Program-made: the position numbers and the translations under genes
From: Tritrichomonas musculus
Lineage: Eukaryota > Parabasalia > Tritrichomonadida > Tritrichomonadidae
Assembly (NCBI GenBank): GCA_039105265.1
Contig: JAPFFF010000041.1
Span: forward strand, 620,001-684,000
Direction: 5' to 3'
Length of the DNA: 64,000 nt
The notes under the pieces: generated by a model
What the model saw: only the letters and a program-made list of their open reading frames with translations
Told to the model about the DNA's origin: nothing
The model's database searches: none
In this document: positions 9,321-19,744 of the stretch, in pieces
Layout of the letters: each line of letters opens with the position of its first letter
How positions within the stretch are numbered: position 1 is the stretch's first letter

Positions 9321-11609
9321 TTATTTTTTGGAAGTATTTGGAATCATAATAATTGCATTTTTGCAACTTTTTAAATGATTTTTATTAAATTGATTCTTAT
9401 CAACATTTTCGCCAATTTCTATTAATTGGAGTTCTAGACAATTATCAAATGCCAATTTTGAAATTGTGGTTACTGACTTTGGTATAATTATTTTTTCAAT
9501 ATTAGAATATGCAAATGCCTCTTTGCCTATTGTTTTTAATTGAGAAACAGAAGAAAAATCAACATTCTTGAGTTTTTGACAATAATAAAATGCATTACTA
9601 CCAATTCTTTCCAGTTTTGAATCTTCTTGAAATTCAATTGTTTCAATTTTTCTGCATCCGTCAAAAGCATATGATCTAATACGTTTTATATAATTTGGGA
9701 TTATGGCATTCTTAATATTACGGCAAGCAAAAACGATTTCATCATAAATTTCATTGTTTTTATCACTTCTTCCAATAATCAAATTTGGATCTTCATCACA
9801 TGTTTTGAAAAATTTATTATTTGGTCCTATTGTTATATTTTGTAAATTAGATGTTGCACACCAATTTTCATCTAATTTCTCAACACTTGATGGAATGTAA
9901 AGATCAGCAACAAAAGTCTCAGATATAAAGCTTTTACCAATTGTTTTTATTAAAGATTTCTCTGGAATTTTAATTTCTTTCAATTTGTAGCATCGACAAA
10001 ATGTGTATGGTAAAATTGATTGAAGTTTTGAATTCTCTTGTATAATAACAGTTTCAAGATTTGGACAATCTATAAAGGCAGATTTCCCCAAATATGAAAC
10101 TGAACTTGGAATAATTATTTTATGCAGTAAACAATAAGAAAATGAATGTTCACAGATGGTTTCTATACATGAATCTTTTGGAAATGTTACATAATCAGTA
10201 AATTTGTTTTGAGAGAATGCATAACTATTTATTTGTTTGATATCCCTAGGAATGACCAATTCACCACTTATATATGGGAAAGCAAAAACAAGTTCATCGT
10301 AATTTTTTTGTTTAATATCACTTTTTCTAACGATTATCTTATCAGTTTGTTTGAAATACTTGTTTCTGGGCGAAAAGCATAATTTGCTCAAACTTAATGC
10401 TAAATATAATGATCCGTCTTCAAATTTCTGAAAGTTTCGTGGCAAATTAAGACTGTATATTATAGTATTACAAAATGCATATTCTTCAATTCTTTTAAGT
10501 GCTGAGTTTTTTGGAAACTCAACATTGCTCAAATTTCGGCAATTATTTAATAAACCTTTTGATAGAGATTCAAGCTTTGAATTTGGTTCAAGTTTAAATG
10601 AATTAAGTGAAAGACATTCCGCAAAACAATACTTCCCAATTCGTGAAACCGATTTTGGTATTACAACAGCATTCATATTAGTGAATACAAATGAATAATC
10701 ACCAATTGTCTCCAATTTTGAATCTTTCTCGAATTCAATACAGCATAAATGTTGGCAATAATCAAATGCACATGATTTAATTGTTTTGATATATTTTGGT
10801 ATTTTGATACTGTGGATGTTTCGACGAGCAAAATAAATTTCATCATAAAGCTCTTTCGCTGGATCACTTTTGCCAACAATTATATTATTTTGAATATCAT
10901 ATTTAAAATGTTTGTTTTCATCTGAAATAATTACATTTGTCAAATTAAAAGTCCTTCCGCACCAGCAATCATCGAGTTTTTCAACATTTTTTGGTAAACA
11001 AAGACTTTCAATTTTGGTTTCTGCAAAAGAAAAACCTCCGATTTCTTGAAGTAATGAATTTGGTGAAATTTCAACTTTTTCAAGTTTAGAACAGCATTCA
11101 AATGCATATGGTCTGATTCTTTTTACATAGTCAGGAATCATTACATTTGTAACATCACGACTTGCAAAAACAAGTTCATCATAATTTTCTTGATTTGGAT
11201 CACTTTTGCCAACAATTATTTTATGATCTGAATCTGCATATCGAAAAGAGTTATTATCTGGAGATATGGTTATGTGATTCAAATAATTTGTCATTTTGCA
11301 CCATCCATTTTCCAGTTTTCTAACACTTGGTGGAAAATAAAGAGATCTAATATGAGAATATTCAAATGGGCTACACTCAATTGTGTTAAAGAATGAATCT
11401 TCAGGAAATTTAATTGATCTTATATGTTCATTATATGTAAATGAATCATTTTCTATTGTTGTCACCAAATATTCGTGTGATTCAAACATGATGCTTCTTG
11501 GAATAAAAATATCACCAAGAGCATTTGGAGAATTAACAACACTACATTCATGCTTGTGTTTGTTTATTTTATAATTTATGAATGTGTCCTCTATGATATC
11601 TTGTTCCAT
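9321..11609 (-). CDS. BspA-like leucine-rich repeat protein (LRR_5 type)
   Basis: 762 residues made almost entirely of 22-24-residue LRRs of the Treponema/BspA type: I(K/P)IP..V..I...AF..C..L. Four longer blocks recur, each with a spacer of the type N.F....IIVGKSD....YDE(L/I).FA.R(N/D)I followed by IP.YIKRIR.YAF. No signal peptide, transmembrane segment or cytoplasmic tail is seen, so it belongs to the soluble branch of the family; anchored members are proposed surface proteins. Role unknown, most likely protein-protein interaction. The gene has an unbroken frame, an ATG at 11609, and a TCACAT initiator-like site 4 bases upstream, implying a very short leader. The repeats probably evolve by internal unequal exchange. 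Confidence 0.9.
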   Translation of the reverse strand: MEQDIIEDTFINYKINKHKHECSVVNSPNALGDIFIPRSIMFESHEYLVTTIENDSFTYNEHIRSIKFPEDSFFNTIECSPFEYSHIRSLYFPPSVRKLENGWCKMTNYLNHITISPDNNSFRYADSDHKIIVGKSDPNQENYDELVFASRDVTNVMIPDYVKRIRPYAFECCSKLEKVEISPNSLLQEIGGFSFAETKIESLCLPKNVEKLDDCWCGRTFNLTNVIISDENKHFKYDIQNNIIVGKSDPAKELYDEIYFARRNIHSIKIPKYIKTIKSCAFDYCQHLCCIEFEKDSKLETIGDYSFVFTNMNAVVIPKSVSRIGKYCFAECLSLNSFKLEPNSKLESLSKGLLNNCRNLSNVEFPKNSALKRIEEYAFCNTIIYSLNLPRNFQKFEDGSLYLALSLSKLCFSPRNKYFKQTDKIIVRKSDIKQKNYDELVFAFPYISGELVIPRDIKQINSYAFSQNKFTDYVTFPKDSCIETICEHSFSYCLLHKIIIPSSVSYLGKSAFIDCPNLETVIIQENSKLQSILPYTFCRCYKLKEIKIPEKSLIKTIGKSFISETFVADLYIPSSVEKLDENWCATSNLQNITIGPNNKFFKTCDEDPNLIIGRSDKNNEIYDEIVFACRNIKNAIIPNYIKRIRSYAFDGCRKIETIEFQEDSKLERIGSNAFYYCQKLKNVDFSSVSQLKTIGKEAFAYSNIEKIIIPKSVTTISKLAFDNCLELQLIEIGENVDKNQFNKNHLKSCKNAIIMIPNTSKK

Positions 11610-11612
11610 AAA

Positions 11613-11618
11613 ATGTGA
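11613..11618 (-). promoter_or_regulatory. Initiator (Inr)-like element
   Basis: TCACAT read on the minus strand, directly upstream of the LRR gene start. It fits the trichomonad initiator TCA(Y)(W) that usually lies within 20 bases of the ATG. Confidence 0.6.
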
Positions 11619-11961
11619 TTTTTTATATCTGCCCCTTTCATCAAAATTATAATTAATTTTAGAAAGTTTGGCAGGTATAAAAAATCAAAAATACTTGGCA
11701 GGTTTCATCAAAATTAAATTTAATTTTTTATTAGAAAGTTTAAAATAATATCTGATAAAAATATAGTAAGAAATATAATTTTAGTATTTTAGAAAAAATA
11801 ATTAATTTTTAATATTAATTCTAAATGTTTGAAAAAAATGCATAAAATAAACCAAATACCGAGATATATTAGAATAGTTCAAATTTAACGTTTTTTTTAT
11901 TTCACATTTCAATAAACAAATAAAAATCGAGATTTATATATCTTTTATATCTTATAAACAA

Positions 11962-12772
11962 ATGGAAACGGAAGAATATTTCAAAATAAAGAAGGAAATA
12001 TATCAAACGGTGCTCAAATATGTTGAATATGAATGTGACACTCAAGATGATTATCAAAATTTAATTAAATTTTTTGATAATCAAAAATTCCGAGATAATC
12101 GCGACGAATTCAAAGAATTACTCCATATGATTTTAAAGATTTTCAATAATCATCATCGGCAACACGATTTTTCCAAGAAAATAGAGACGATTATCACCTA
12201 ATTAAAAGACGATATCACACAGACCTTTTCAAATTCCGAAAATGTCAATATTTTAAAGAGCAACAAAAAAATCATTATATTCCTTTACCAGAGCCAAATA
12301 ATCATAATTGACGAGACAATCCTCTGCTTTTTGAACAAGAAATATCCAGAAAAAGCAAGAAGCAAAATTGACCAAACAAAGTTCTTTCAATTTTTCTATC
12401 CAGAGTTCAAAGCATTACTTGATGAAGAAACAAAAAGTTCGATTGAGAAAGAACTGTCTGAAATTGATCCTGTCGATATTGAAAATTTTGGCGTTAACCG
12501 CCAAAATGGTGAAAATGAGTCCTACGTTTGCAAGCTGATTCGGAATGAGTCTAATAAAGCCTTCGATATTTGAGACAAACTCCTTTTTAATTGAGAATAA
12601 AGAAACGACTTTGATTGAATACGCAGCGTTTTTCGGTTCCATTCAAATTTTCAATTTTCTCAAATTGAGCGGTGTCGATTTGAAGCCTTCTTTGTGGCTT
12701 TACGCAGTGCATTCAAATAACGCTGACTTGATTCATTTGCTTGAGGACTACAATGTTGAAAATATTAATTGA
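11962..12772 (+). pseudogene. Ankyrin/DUF3447-family pseudogene
   Basis: Starts with ATG and reads as the N-terminal domain of the trichomonad DUF3447 family (DNQKFRDNRDEFKELLHMI then KIFNNHHRQ). An in-frame TAA at 12199 interrupts a frame that otherwise stays open to about 12560 (LKDDITQTFSNSEN, FFYPEFKALLDEE, ESYVCKLIRNES). The reading then shifts to the next frame, where the ankyrin part follows (LIEYAAFFGSIQIFNFL, SLWLYAVHSNNADLIHLLE) until 12772. So there is one nonsense codon, one frameshift and a missing C-terminus. The texture is well preserved, suggesting fairly recent loss. Confidence 0.75.
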
Positions 12773-12774
12773 TC

Positions 12775-13310
12775 TCTTACGAGAATTAGAATTAATTAAT
12801 GATTCTGATGTTTCACGTTCTATTTTAGAACAGATGAGAAACACAAATATTCATCCACATGATATAGAAGCATTCAAAAAGTTTAAACATTACACAGGAA
12901 ACAAAATCATTTCATGCTTTGAAGGATTTGCACATCCGTTTAAACTTATTACTTCTGTACCTGTTGCTTTTTAAAGAAACAAAGCGATATTGATAACGTT
13001 GAAAAAATGAATAGATGGTTTCCAAAAGGATTACTGAGAGGCACAATCTCAGTTTTTTAAAATTGTATTGTTTAAATGCTACACAGATTAGTACAGCTGT
13101 TTCATCAACTAAAAATTTCATCAAATCGAAAAAAAAAAATTGCAAACGCATTTGCGCATTTAAACCTTTAATCAGCTTTTATCATCAAACATCATCTTAT
13201 CTAAAAAATGAGAATACTCAAGGTGTACTTATAAATATTGACAATAGCACTCTTATTTCAGTTGATCAAATTACATTAAATCATGAAATTTATCAAACTG
13301 CTCATTGAAA
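12775..13310 (+). other. Two short unrecognised open stretches
   Basis: Open stretches at 12741-12974 and 13015-13308 in different frames are protein-like (LRELELINDSDVSRSILEQM; NTQGVLINIDNSTLISVDQI) but match nothing I know and are separated by stops. They probably are remains of one or two dead genes. Confidence 0.35.
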
Positions 13311-13640
13311 ATAATATAAATACAAAATAAATCACTTTAATTAAAATATTTTATACTTATTTGGACTATAAGCATTTTTAAAAAAAAAGTTTAAATTTGA
13401 AATATTGTAATTAAAAAAAAGTTTGATAAATTGAATATTAATTATATTATTGATGAAAAAAATCTTATTAAGGCAATCCAAAAGAGAACAAATGATAAAA
13501 ATCGATACAAAATTTGAAATGAAAAACAATCTGCAATAAATCTAAAAATTCTGGAACATTAAATAATATCCCAAAATGTTTTTTCAATTCATACTTATGA
13601 ATAGAACAAATAACATTTACTTCTCCTACTACATTGATTA

Positions 13641-13648
13641 TAGAAAGA
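13641..13648 (+). repeat. 8-bp target-site duplication, left copy
   Basis: TAGAAAGA, repeated at 14105-14112. Confidence 0.75.
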
Positions 13649-14104
13649 TAGGCTTGTTAAGTCTCGATTTTCGATATCGATAATTGATCCATTTTTCTGA
13701 TATCAATATCAAATCAAAAATTTTATCTCTGATATCAATAATGAATAAAAATAAAAGATCGATTATCAATATTGAAAATTTTTTAACGTATCAAAATTTT
13801 GTAAACTTTTTTAACTGATTACTTCACATATCGTTTATAAAATTTAATAAAAGTTGATTCTTTTACATAATAAGTTAGAATATATTTATTTTATGCCATT
13901 TAAATACTATTTTTAATGGTTTTTTCAGGTATTAATTTCGATTAATCAAGATTCGATATCAAAAGCATATTTTTTTTGTATCACATTTCATACTTGATAA
14001 TCGAATTCATCAATTAAAAGTTCCAATCGATAATATTTTATTATCGATTATCTGAGTTAAAAAAAGTGACAAACCTGATAATTGATATCAGAATAACAAG
14101 CCTA
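13649..14104. mobile_element. 456-bp MITE with 8-bp duplication, hAT-like
   Basis: Ends TAGGCTTGTTA...TAACAAGCCTA are an 11-bp perfect inverted repeat; beyond that the arms share GATATCAATTATC-like motifs but diverge. An exact 8-bp duplication flanks it, the size known for hAT transposons. The interior is noncoding and rich in GATATC/ATCGAT motifs. It inserted immediately beside a decayed BspA fragment. Confidence 0.75.
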
Positions 14105-14112
14105 TAGAAAGA

Positions 14113-14390
14113 AGTATTTATAAATTTGAAATTCTATCAACTGTTGAATCAATTAGAATCAAAGCATTCAGTAATTGATCATTGCTGGAAATAATATAAA
14201 TTCTTTCGAGTGTAACTAAAATAAAAGAATATACATTTCAAAATTTCAAATCATTGTCAGAAGTAATAATTCCTTCTTCTGTGGCATCAATTGGTGATAA
14301 AGCCCACAATTGTTTCATTTATTTAAAAGAAGTATTACTTCCACTGAAAATTGTTTCGGTTGGTGATAATGCCTTAATTTATAACAAAAA
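14113..14390 (+). pseudogene. BspA-like LRR gene fragment
   Basis: In one frame one reads three LRR_5 units with stops: ILSTVESIRIKAFSN (stop) ... SSVTKIKEYTFQNFKSLSEV, IIPSSVASIGDKAHNCF, LKEVLLPLKIVSVGDNAL, ending in a poly-A run near 14386. The IPSSV..IGD.A spacing is the family signature. It is a short internal piece with two nonsense codons, no start and no end, hence dead. Confidence 0.75.
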
Positions 14391-14457
14391 AAAAAAAAAA
14401 AACTAGAAAAGCTGTCACAATGTTGCTAAATAGTCTCTTAAAAAGTTAAAATTATTA

Positions 14458-14465
14458 TTATAATG
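14458..14465 (+). repeat. 8-bp target-site duplication, left copy
   Basis: TTATAATG, repeated exactly at 14942-14949. Confidence 0.85.
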
Positions 14466-14941
14466 TAGACTTGTGCAAAGTCCTGGACAAAAGGACTAAA
14501 CAAACTTAGTTAATTTAAAAAACATTTTTATCTTTGAATTAAGGGCACATATTTGATATTTTTATTATATTTTTGTTTTAAAAAAATGCGTTAATATAAT
14601 TTTTGATATTTTTTGTTTAAAATATGCTTTTATTAAAATACTAAAATAATTATATGTTGATCATTTAATTCTGCCCGAAAGTTTTTAATTCTCATTAAAA
14701 CGGATAACTTCATATATAAGTTATAAAATCAGTAAAATATTAAGTGAACAATCTTTTTTTATTTATGTATTTATAGATTTTTAAAAAAATCCATATTAAA
14801 AGGAAAAGTTGAATATATAGTTTTTTTCAATAAAATTTAATATGTCATTTTTTTTCTTAAAAAAAAAATGGTCCTGACAAAGTCCTAAGTCCTGCGGTTG
14901 TCCTTGAAAAGTTTTATTGTCCTGGACTTTGCACAAGTCTA
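14466..14941. mobile_element. 476-bp hAT-like MITE
   Basis: Terminal inverted repeats of about 25 bp, TAGACTTGTGCAAAGTCC then (T/A)GGACAA, with one mismatch. An exact 8-bp target duplication and TAG...CTA ends fit hAT elements. Subterminal direct and inverted copies of GTCCTGGAC/AAGTCCT could be transposase-binding sites. No coding capacity. Confidence 0.87.
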
Positions 14942-15303
14942 TTATAATGAAACATTTGTTTTTTATTATCTATTTATTTTTAATGATTAATAAAATTGTC
15001 ATAAGTGTGAAGTATGTTAATGAATAAAGAAATACATAAGTGTGAAATATTATCCAAATTTTAAAATGAAGAAAGATATCATCCTTATGAAAATATTATA
15101 AAAAAGTGCTGTTGCCACGATATTTTATATTGGTTAATAAGAATAATTTAAGAAATAACGAAATATGATTGAGTTTTTAGATATGAATAAAATTCAGTCA
15201 AATCAGAAACTATAAAAAAGATTTTATTTAATTATGTATATCTAGTTGTTTAGGATATTTTATATTAAAGATCAATTATATAAAATTATTATAAATAATA
15301 ATT

Positions 15304-15312
15304 TTTGAAAAA
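15304..15312 (+). repeat. 9-bp target-site duplication, left copy
   Basis: TTTGAAAAA, repeated at 16747-16755. Confidence 0.75.
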
Positions 15313-16746
15313 GGGAAGTGTAATTTTTCCCCAGAAAATTGAATGGAAAAAACTGGGGAAAAATGGTAAAAAACTGGGGAAAAATGGTAATTTTTTTGAA
15401 TTGAAAATGATCGTTTTTTTAAAAATATTTTTTAAAAAATTACAGCATAAACAACATTTAGAGTTTCAAAATTAAAATAAAATATTAAGAAAAAGAACAA
15501 TACATAAAATGCATATGTCTATTACCTCAAAAAAAGAATTTTAAAAATATCAACATTACAATTAAAAGGAAAAATTTCTAATTCGAAATGACTGACAAAA
15601 ATTGTATTACATATAAATGAATATAATAATTATATAATTGTTATCCCAGAGAAAATTTAAAAATACATAAGAGAAAATGAAAAAAGCAATATTTTTCATT
15701 TTATTTTAGGTAAATTCAGAACCAAATTAGAGAAGAATATGAAGTACTTTTGAAAAATAATTATAACAAAAAAGAAAAAATCACATGTCAATTCATATCA
15801 GAAAAATGATGAAGTTCGTTTGAAATAAAAATCTCATTGTAATATAAAATATCATGTTTTTGCCTGTATTTTAATATATATATAAATAAAACGATTATAC
15901 TATTATTTATAAATTCAAAACCTAAAAATATAAAGGATTTATGTAATATAAACACTTTTTTTCAAAATGTAAAATTTTCTTATGTGTAGGTTATCAAAAA
16001 CACTCCATAAGTGTATCTTGAATATGCAGCCATTCTTCCCAGGAAAAAAGGGTAGCATAGCAATTATTTATTCACATTATGATTTAATTTATGATATTAT
16101 TTAAATAATCAATAAATTGAGATCGAATATTAGGAAAATTAGAGAAATCATCTTATCTTGAATTTCAATAAAAATATGCATTAAAAAGTGTATTAGTATA
16201 GAATATATCATTTTAGACAATAAAAATCTTTTTAATTCAATTATTAAAAAAGTTGGAGCTAATATATTAGTGAAAAAATAGTGATTGAGCAAAATTCTCA
16301 TTTATATTTATTTATATTGTATTTTTAGATAATAATCTTTAAAATTACCCTGCATTCATCTTCCTGAAATAAGATCGGATTATTCATAATATAATAAAAA
16401 ATTTGTTAATTTCAGGTTTATAAAGGTTCAAAATTGGTTTATAATGCTACTAGATAATTTTAACTTTATTTGAACAGTTAAATTTTTGAAACGATAATTT
16501 TTGCATTTGATAAAATATTTGATTAAAAAAAAAATTCAAAAAAAAACTTTATTTGTACCCTTAATAATGATTAACCATGCTAGAAAAGAGTTGATACTGT
16601 ATTAAAAAGGCCGAATGTTGACTGATTTAAAAGTTGGGGAAAAATGGTTAAAATTTACATTTTTTTATAAAATTTTATGCAAAAAACCATTTTTCCCCAG
16701 GTTGAAATGTGATATAAAAAAAGTTGGGGAAAAATGGTAATTTCCC
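15313..16746. mobile_element. 1.43-kb Mutator-like non-autonomous element
   Basis: Ends GGGAAGTGTAATTTTTCCCC... and, inverted, GGGAAATTACCATTTTTCCC... form an imperfect repeat of ~20 bp. Several extra copies of GGGGAAAAATGG lie near both ends (about 15356, 15376, 16637 and 16726, and inverted near 16688). A 9-bp duplication flanks it. The interior is noncoding and AT-rich. The multiple motif copies look like a transposase-binding array. Confidence 0.75.
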
Positions 16747-16755
16747 TTTGAAAAA

Positions 16756-17645
16756 TGTAAGAAATGTTTTAATAAAATTTCAAAAAAGCGTTTTAAAAAG
16801 TTAGTAGGTTAATATATTAATGAATTTTGGAAATAATTAAATAATTTCTCGTTAAAGACATATTTCAAATGAAAATATAATTAGAAAAGGATGAAAAAAA
16901 AAATAAATTTGTTTAATGGGGGCTTCGCCCCCATAACGACCAATCTTTTACGGGGCTGGTTCCAGCCCCGTAAAAGATTGATCGCTAAAAAAAGTGATTT
17001 TTAACATTTCAAGGTAATTGATAAATTCATAAAAAAATCCTTTCAAATGTTCACAAAAAATTCATGAAATAAAAATATTTATCGCAAAAATAACTTCATA
17101 AGAAATAATTATATGATTAATTATTATTTGAAAAACAGTTAAATAAATAAAATATTAAATTATTCGTTTGGAAACATTTAATTTAACAGAAAAAATAAAA
17201 TAATATTTATGATATTTCCAGATAAAAGTTAACATAATATTATTTTGAGCTGATTAATTTATTATTGGATACAAAATATATCATAAGGACTATTTTTTCA
17301 AAGATTTAAATCAGTGTAATATCGAACTTTGAAAAATTTTATACTAATTAATATATATTAAAAAAAAAAAAATGAGAATAAAATCTTCTAAATTTTTCTT
17401 GATTATATCAATGCATTTTTTTTATGTTTTTTGTTATCATAATCAAATATTAATATTAAATATTAGAAAGAGTTAATAATTAATGATATAATAATATAAA
17501 TAATTAGAATAATAATTTGGTGAATTTGAAGATAAAAATATTTTTACAAATGAAATATTTTCAAAGGATGTTTTCTAAAATTTTCTAAACTGCCTTTCAA
17601 TTTTGAGAGAACTATTTTAATAAAATTTATGATTTATATTTTATT
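16756..17645. other. Intergenic with GC-rich hairpins
   Basis: AT-rich except for 16918-16984. Otherwise nothing recognisable; it serves as the upstream region of the ubiquitin-fold gene. Confidence 0.5.
16918..16984. repeat. GC-rich double hairpin
   Basis: Two adjacent perfect hairpins in AT-rich surroundings. First, GGGGGC-TTC-GCCCCC at 16918-16932. Second, a 19-bp perfect stem CAATCTTTTACGGGGCTGG with a 2-base loop at 16941-16980, extendable by four more pairs with one mismatch. It could be a structured RNA, a fold-back element or a transposon end. No gene abuts it. Confidence 0.85.
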
Positions 17646-17651
17646 TCATTT
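17646..17651 (+). promoter_or_regulatory. Initiator (Inr)-like element
   Basis: TCATTT 11 bases before the ATG of the ubiquitin-fold gene, matching the trichomonad initiator TCA(Y)(W) in sequence and distance. Confidence 0.55.
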
Positions 17652-17661
17652 ATTTGTTAGA

Positions 17662-17892
17662 ATGTCTGGTTATGTAATGATCGAATACAATGGCAAAAAT
17701 GAACGCTATGATCTAGATGACTGTCCTGATGTTTATGCTCTCCAAGCAAAATTTGCTAACAAAAATAATATTAGATCCATTTTTTCACTTACAAAAGACG
17801 GAAAACCTTTGAATGAAGATGATACAATTGAAGCCGCTGGACTTGGAAAAGGAGAACAGCTCAAATATACAACAGATCCTCGATTTCGTTAA
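17662..17892 (+). CDS. Small ubiquitin-fold protein
   Basis: 76 residues, exactly ubiquitin length. Strand and turn order fits a beta-grasp fold: MIEYNGKNERYDL (strands 1-2), DVYALQAKFANKN (helix), SIFSLTKDGKPLNEDDTI (strands 3-4, like the F.GK.L.D..T of ubiquitin), then GLGKGEQLKY (last strand). There is no C-terminal Gly-Gly; it ends TTDPRFR, so conjugation like ubiquitin is not expected. An upstream in-frame extension exists from 17629, but the ATG at 17662 sits just after the initiator-like site and starts the fold cleanly. The stop is followed by AAATAAAG. Assignment is by pattern only; other beta-grasp families are possible. Confidence 0.6.
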   Translation: MSGYVMIEYNGKNERYDLDDCPDVYALQAKFANKNNIRSIFSLTKDGKPLNEDDTIEAAGLGKGEQLKYTTDPRFR

Positions 17893-18193
17893 ATAAAGAA
17901 ATATATTTGAGTCAAAATATTTATTTTTTTTTTAATTCTGCTTTCTTAGAATTTAAATAATTAATTTAAGATAAAGGTCTAATCAAATTCAGAATATTTG
18001 ATTCAGTATTTTGTTGGAAGCTTAAGAAAATTTCATAATAATATTACAAACTGAAAGCAAAAATAATTCATATCATGTTTGCAAAAAGAATAACAGGAAA
18101 GAAAAAATGCAATTTTTAAATTTATTTTTAAAGGAATAACTATAAGACCATGCAAATTAATAAATATAATGCTTTTTTAAAAAAATAACTTTA

Positions 18194-18748
18194 TTAACCA
18201 ATAGTATCAATTGCGACAAGGGCATAATCAGTTAATCTGCATAAATTGCCTTTGTTACGAATCATTCTTACATATCCTTCTTCACCCCAATTTTCACCAA
18301 AATTATTATGGACAATCCAAAATTCAACTCCGTTTTCAGAACCATAGCCTACTGCATTAACTGCATGATCTACTCTTGCACCAGGGCCAAGATCGTCATA
18401 TTATATTCCTCCAGAGTATGACATAAATTCAGTATTTCCAGCTGAAATACATATAGACGCAACACCGAGAGTAGCTATTTTTTCTTTAAGGTCTCCTTCA
18501 TTATCAACTTCCACATATTTATATTGATCAATTTTTCCAATTACTTTGCCGAAATCAAATGAGCACTGGCCATCTGTTGCTGTATACGGGTAATCAGCTC
18601 TGGAATTGAACTTGCCATTTTGATTACGAAGTACATATTCTAATGCATCTTCTGGCCATCCTCCATGGCATCCGCTAGATGTAGAGCAATCAACGAGATT
18701 CTGTTCTAAAAAATCAAGAAGATTGACACTTTTAATAGCATAGGCAGC
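18194..18748 (-). pseudogene. Papain-like (cathepsin L type) cysteine protease pseudogene
   Basis: The minus strand reads the C-terminal two thirds of a C1A peptidase: EQNLVDCSTSSGCHGGWPEDA (S2-wall region), SYSGGI, then [12 protein letters not shown] with the catalytic His, and [19 protein letters not shown] with the catalytic Asn. An in-frame TAA sits between SGGI and YDD. The front end stops at AAYAIKSVN, so the propeptide and the segment with the catalytic Cys (CGSCWAF-like) are absent. The 5' side is cut within TCATTTTCCATTATT, a phrase duplicated ~85 bp upstream. Dead by 5' truncation plus one nonsense codon. The family functions in lysosomal digestion and secretion. Confidence 0.9.
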
Positions 18749-18756
18749 TTATCATT

Positions 18757-19740
18757 TTCCATTATTTAATCATTCAATCAAAGAATTTAAAATTACCAAC
18801 AAATGTCGTTATTAGTAATTATTCTTATCATTTTCCATTATTAAATTTTTTATAACATTTTCGTCAATATGCTTAATCTGATAGAAAATACATTTAATTG
18901 AAATAACAAGTTTTCGGTATTTGTTTTTTGAATTTTTAATTGATTCGTTTGCATATCAATTAAAGCTCTCCACATAACCTCTGTAATTTTTTTCCAGTAC
19001 AAAAACCTTTTTTATTCAATTTCATGAAAGAAAAATGCTTAATTTTTTTTCTTTCCTTGCCTGCTTCCTTAAAAAGAAATATAATTAATAAATTATTTAA
19101 CCAAGATTACTAAATTATGTAAAAATTTAAAACCTGTTCAATAATACACTTATCCGATGCTATTTTATATATTTTAATGTGATAATTTGCATAAAAACCT
19201 TAAAATCTAAGATTATCATTAAGCAAGAAGTTCATCAGAGTAGTTTGTTAAACATCTAAAGCATGCAAAATTGGCTTATTGAATGTTTTCTTTGTCATAG
19301 ATCACTACAATTTGTATCCTGATGGTTTATCCTGATAAAATTCTGTCTTGATGAAAGTAAAATTGAAAATTTAAAAACCGACTGAACTTTTTGAAATGAG
19401 AATCTCCATATCTTCAAAATTTTTTCCCTGTACGAAACTATTCAATTTTTTCTTAATTGTTTTTGGACGATTAAAAAAGGTCATTTTTTTAAATTAAAAA
19501 TCGGTTGTACTCGAAAAAAATCAACGTACTGGATAATAATTACAGGGGTTATTTGTAGTATACGGTAAACTGTGCGTCCTTAATGACAGCTCTAAAAAGT
19601 TATATGCACAAAATGATAGGCAAGAAGTTGGTGATTGAAATAAAAGGAGAAAAAGTTTTTACCTTTAAATTGAAGAAAGAAAATTAATTTTTTAAAGAAA
19701 TTAATTTAATTAATCTTAATTATTTTCGTGTGTATATAAT
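18757..19740. other. Intergenic, nothing recognised
   Basis: AT-rich. Some 19250-19450 sequence has slightly higher GC and could be a highly decayed gene, but no reading frame can be followed on either strand. Confidence 0.4.
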
Positions 19741-19744
19741 TTTT

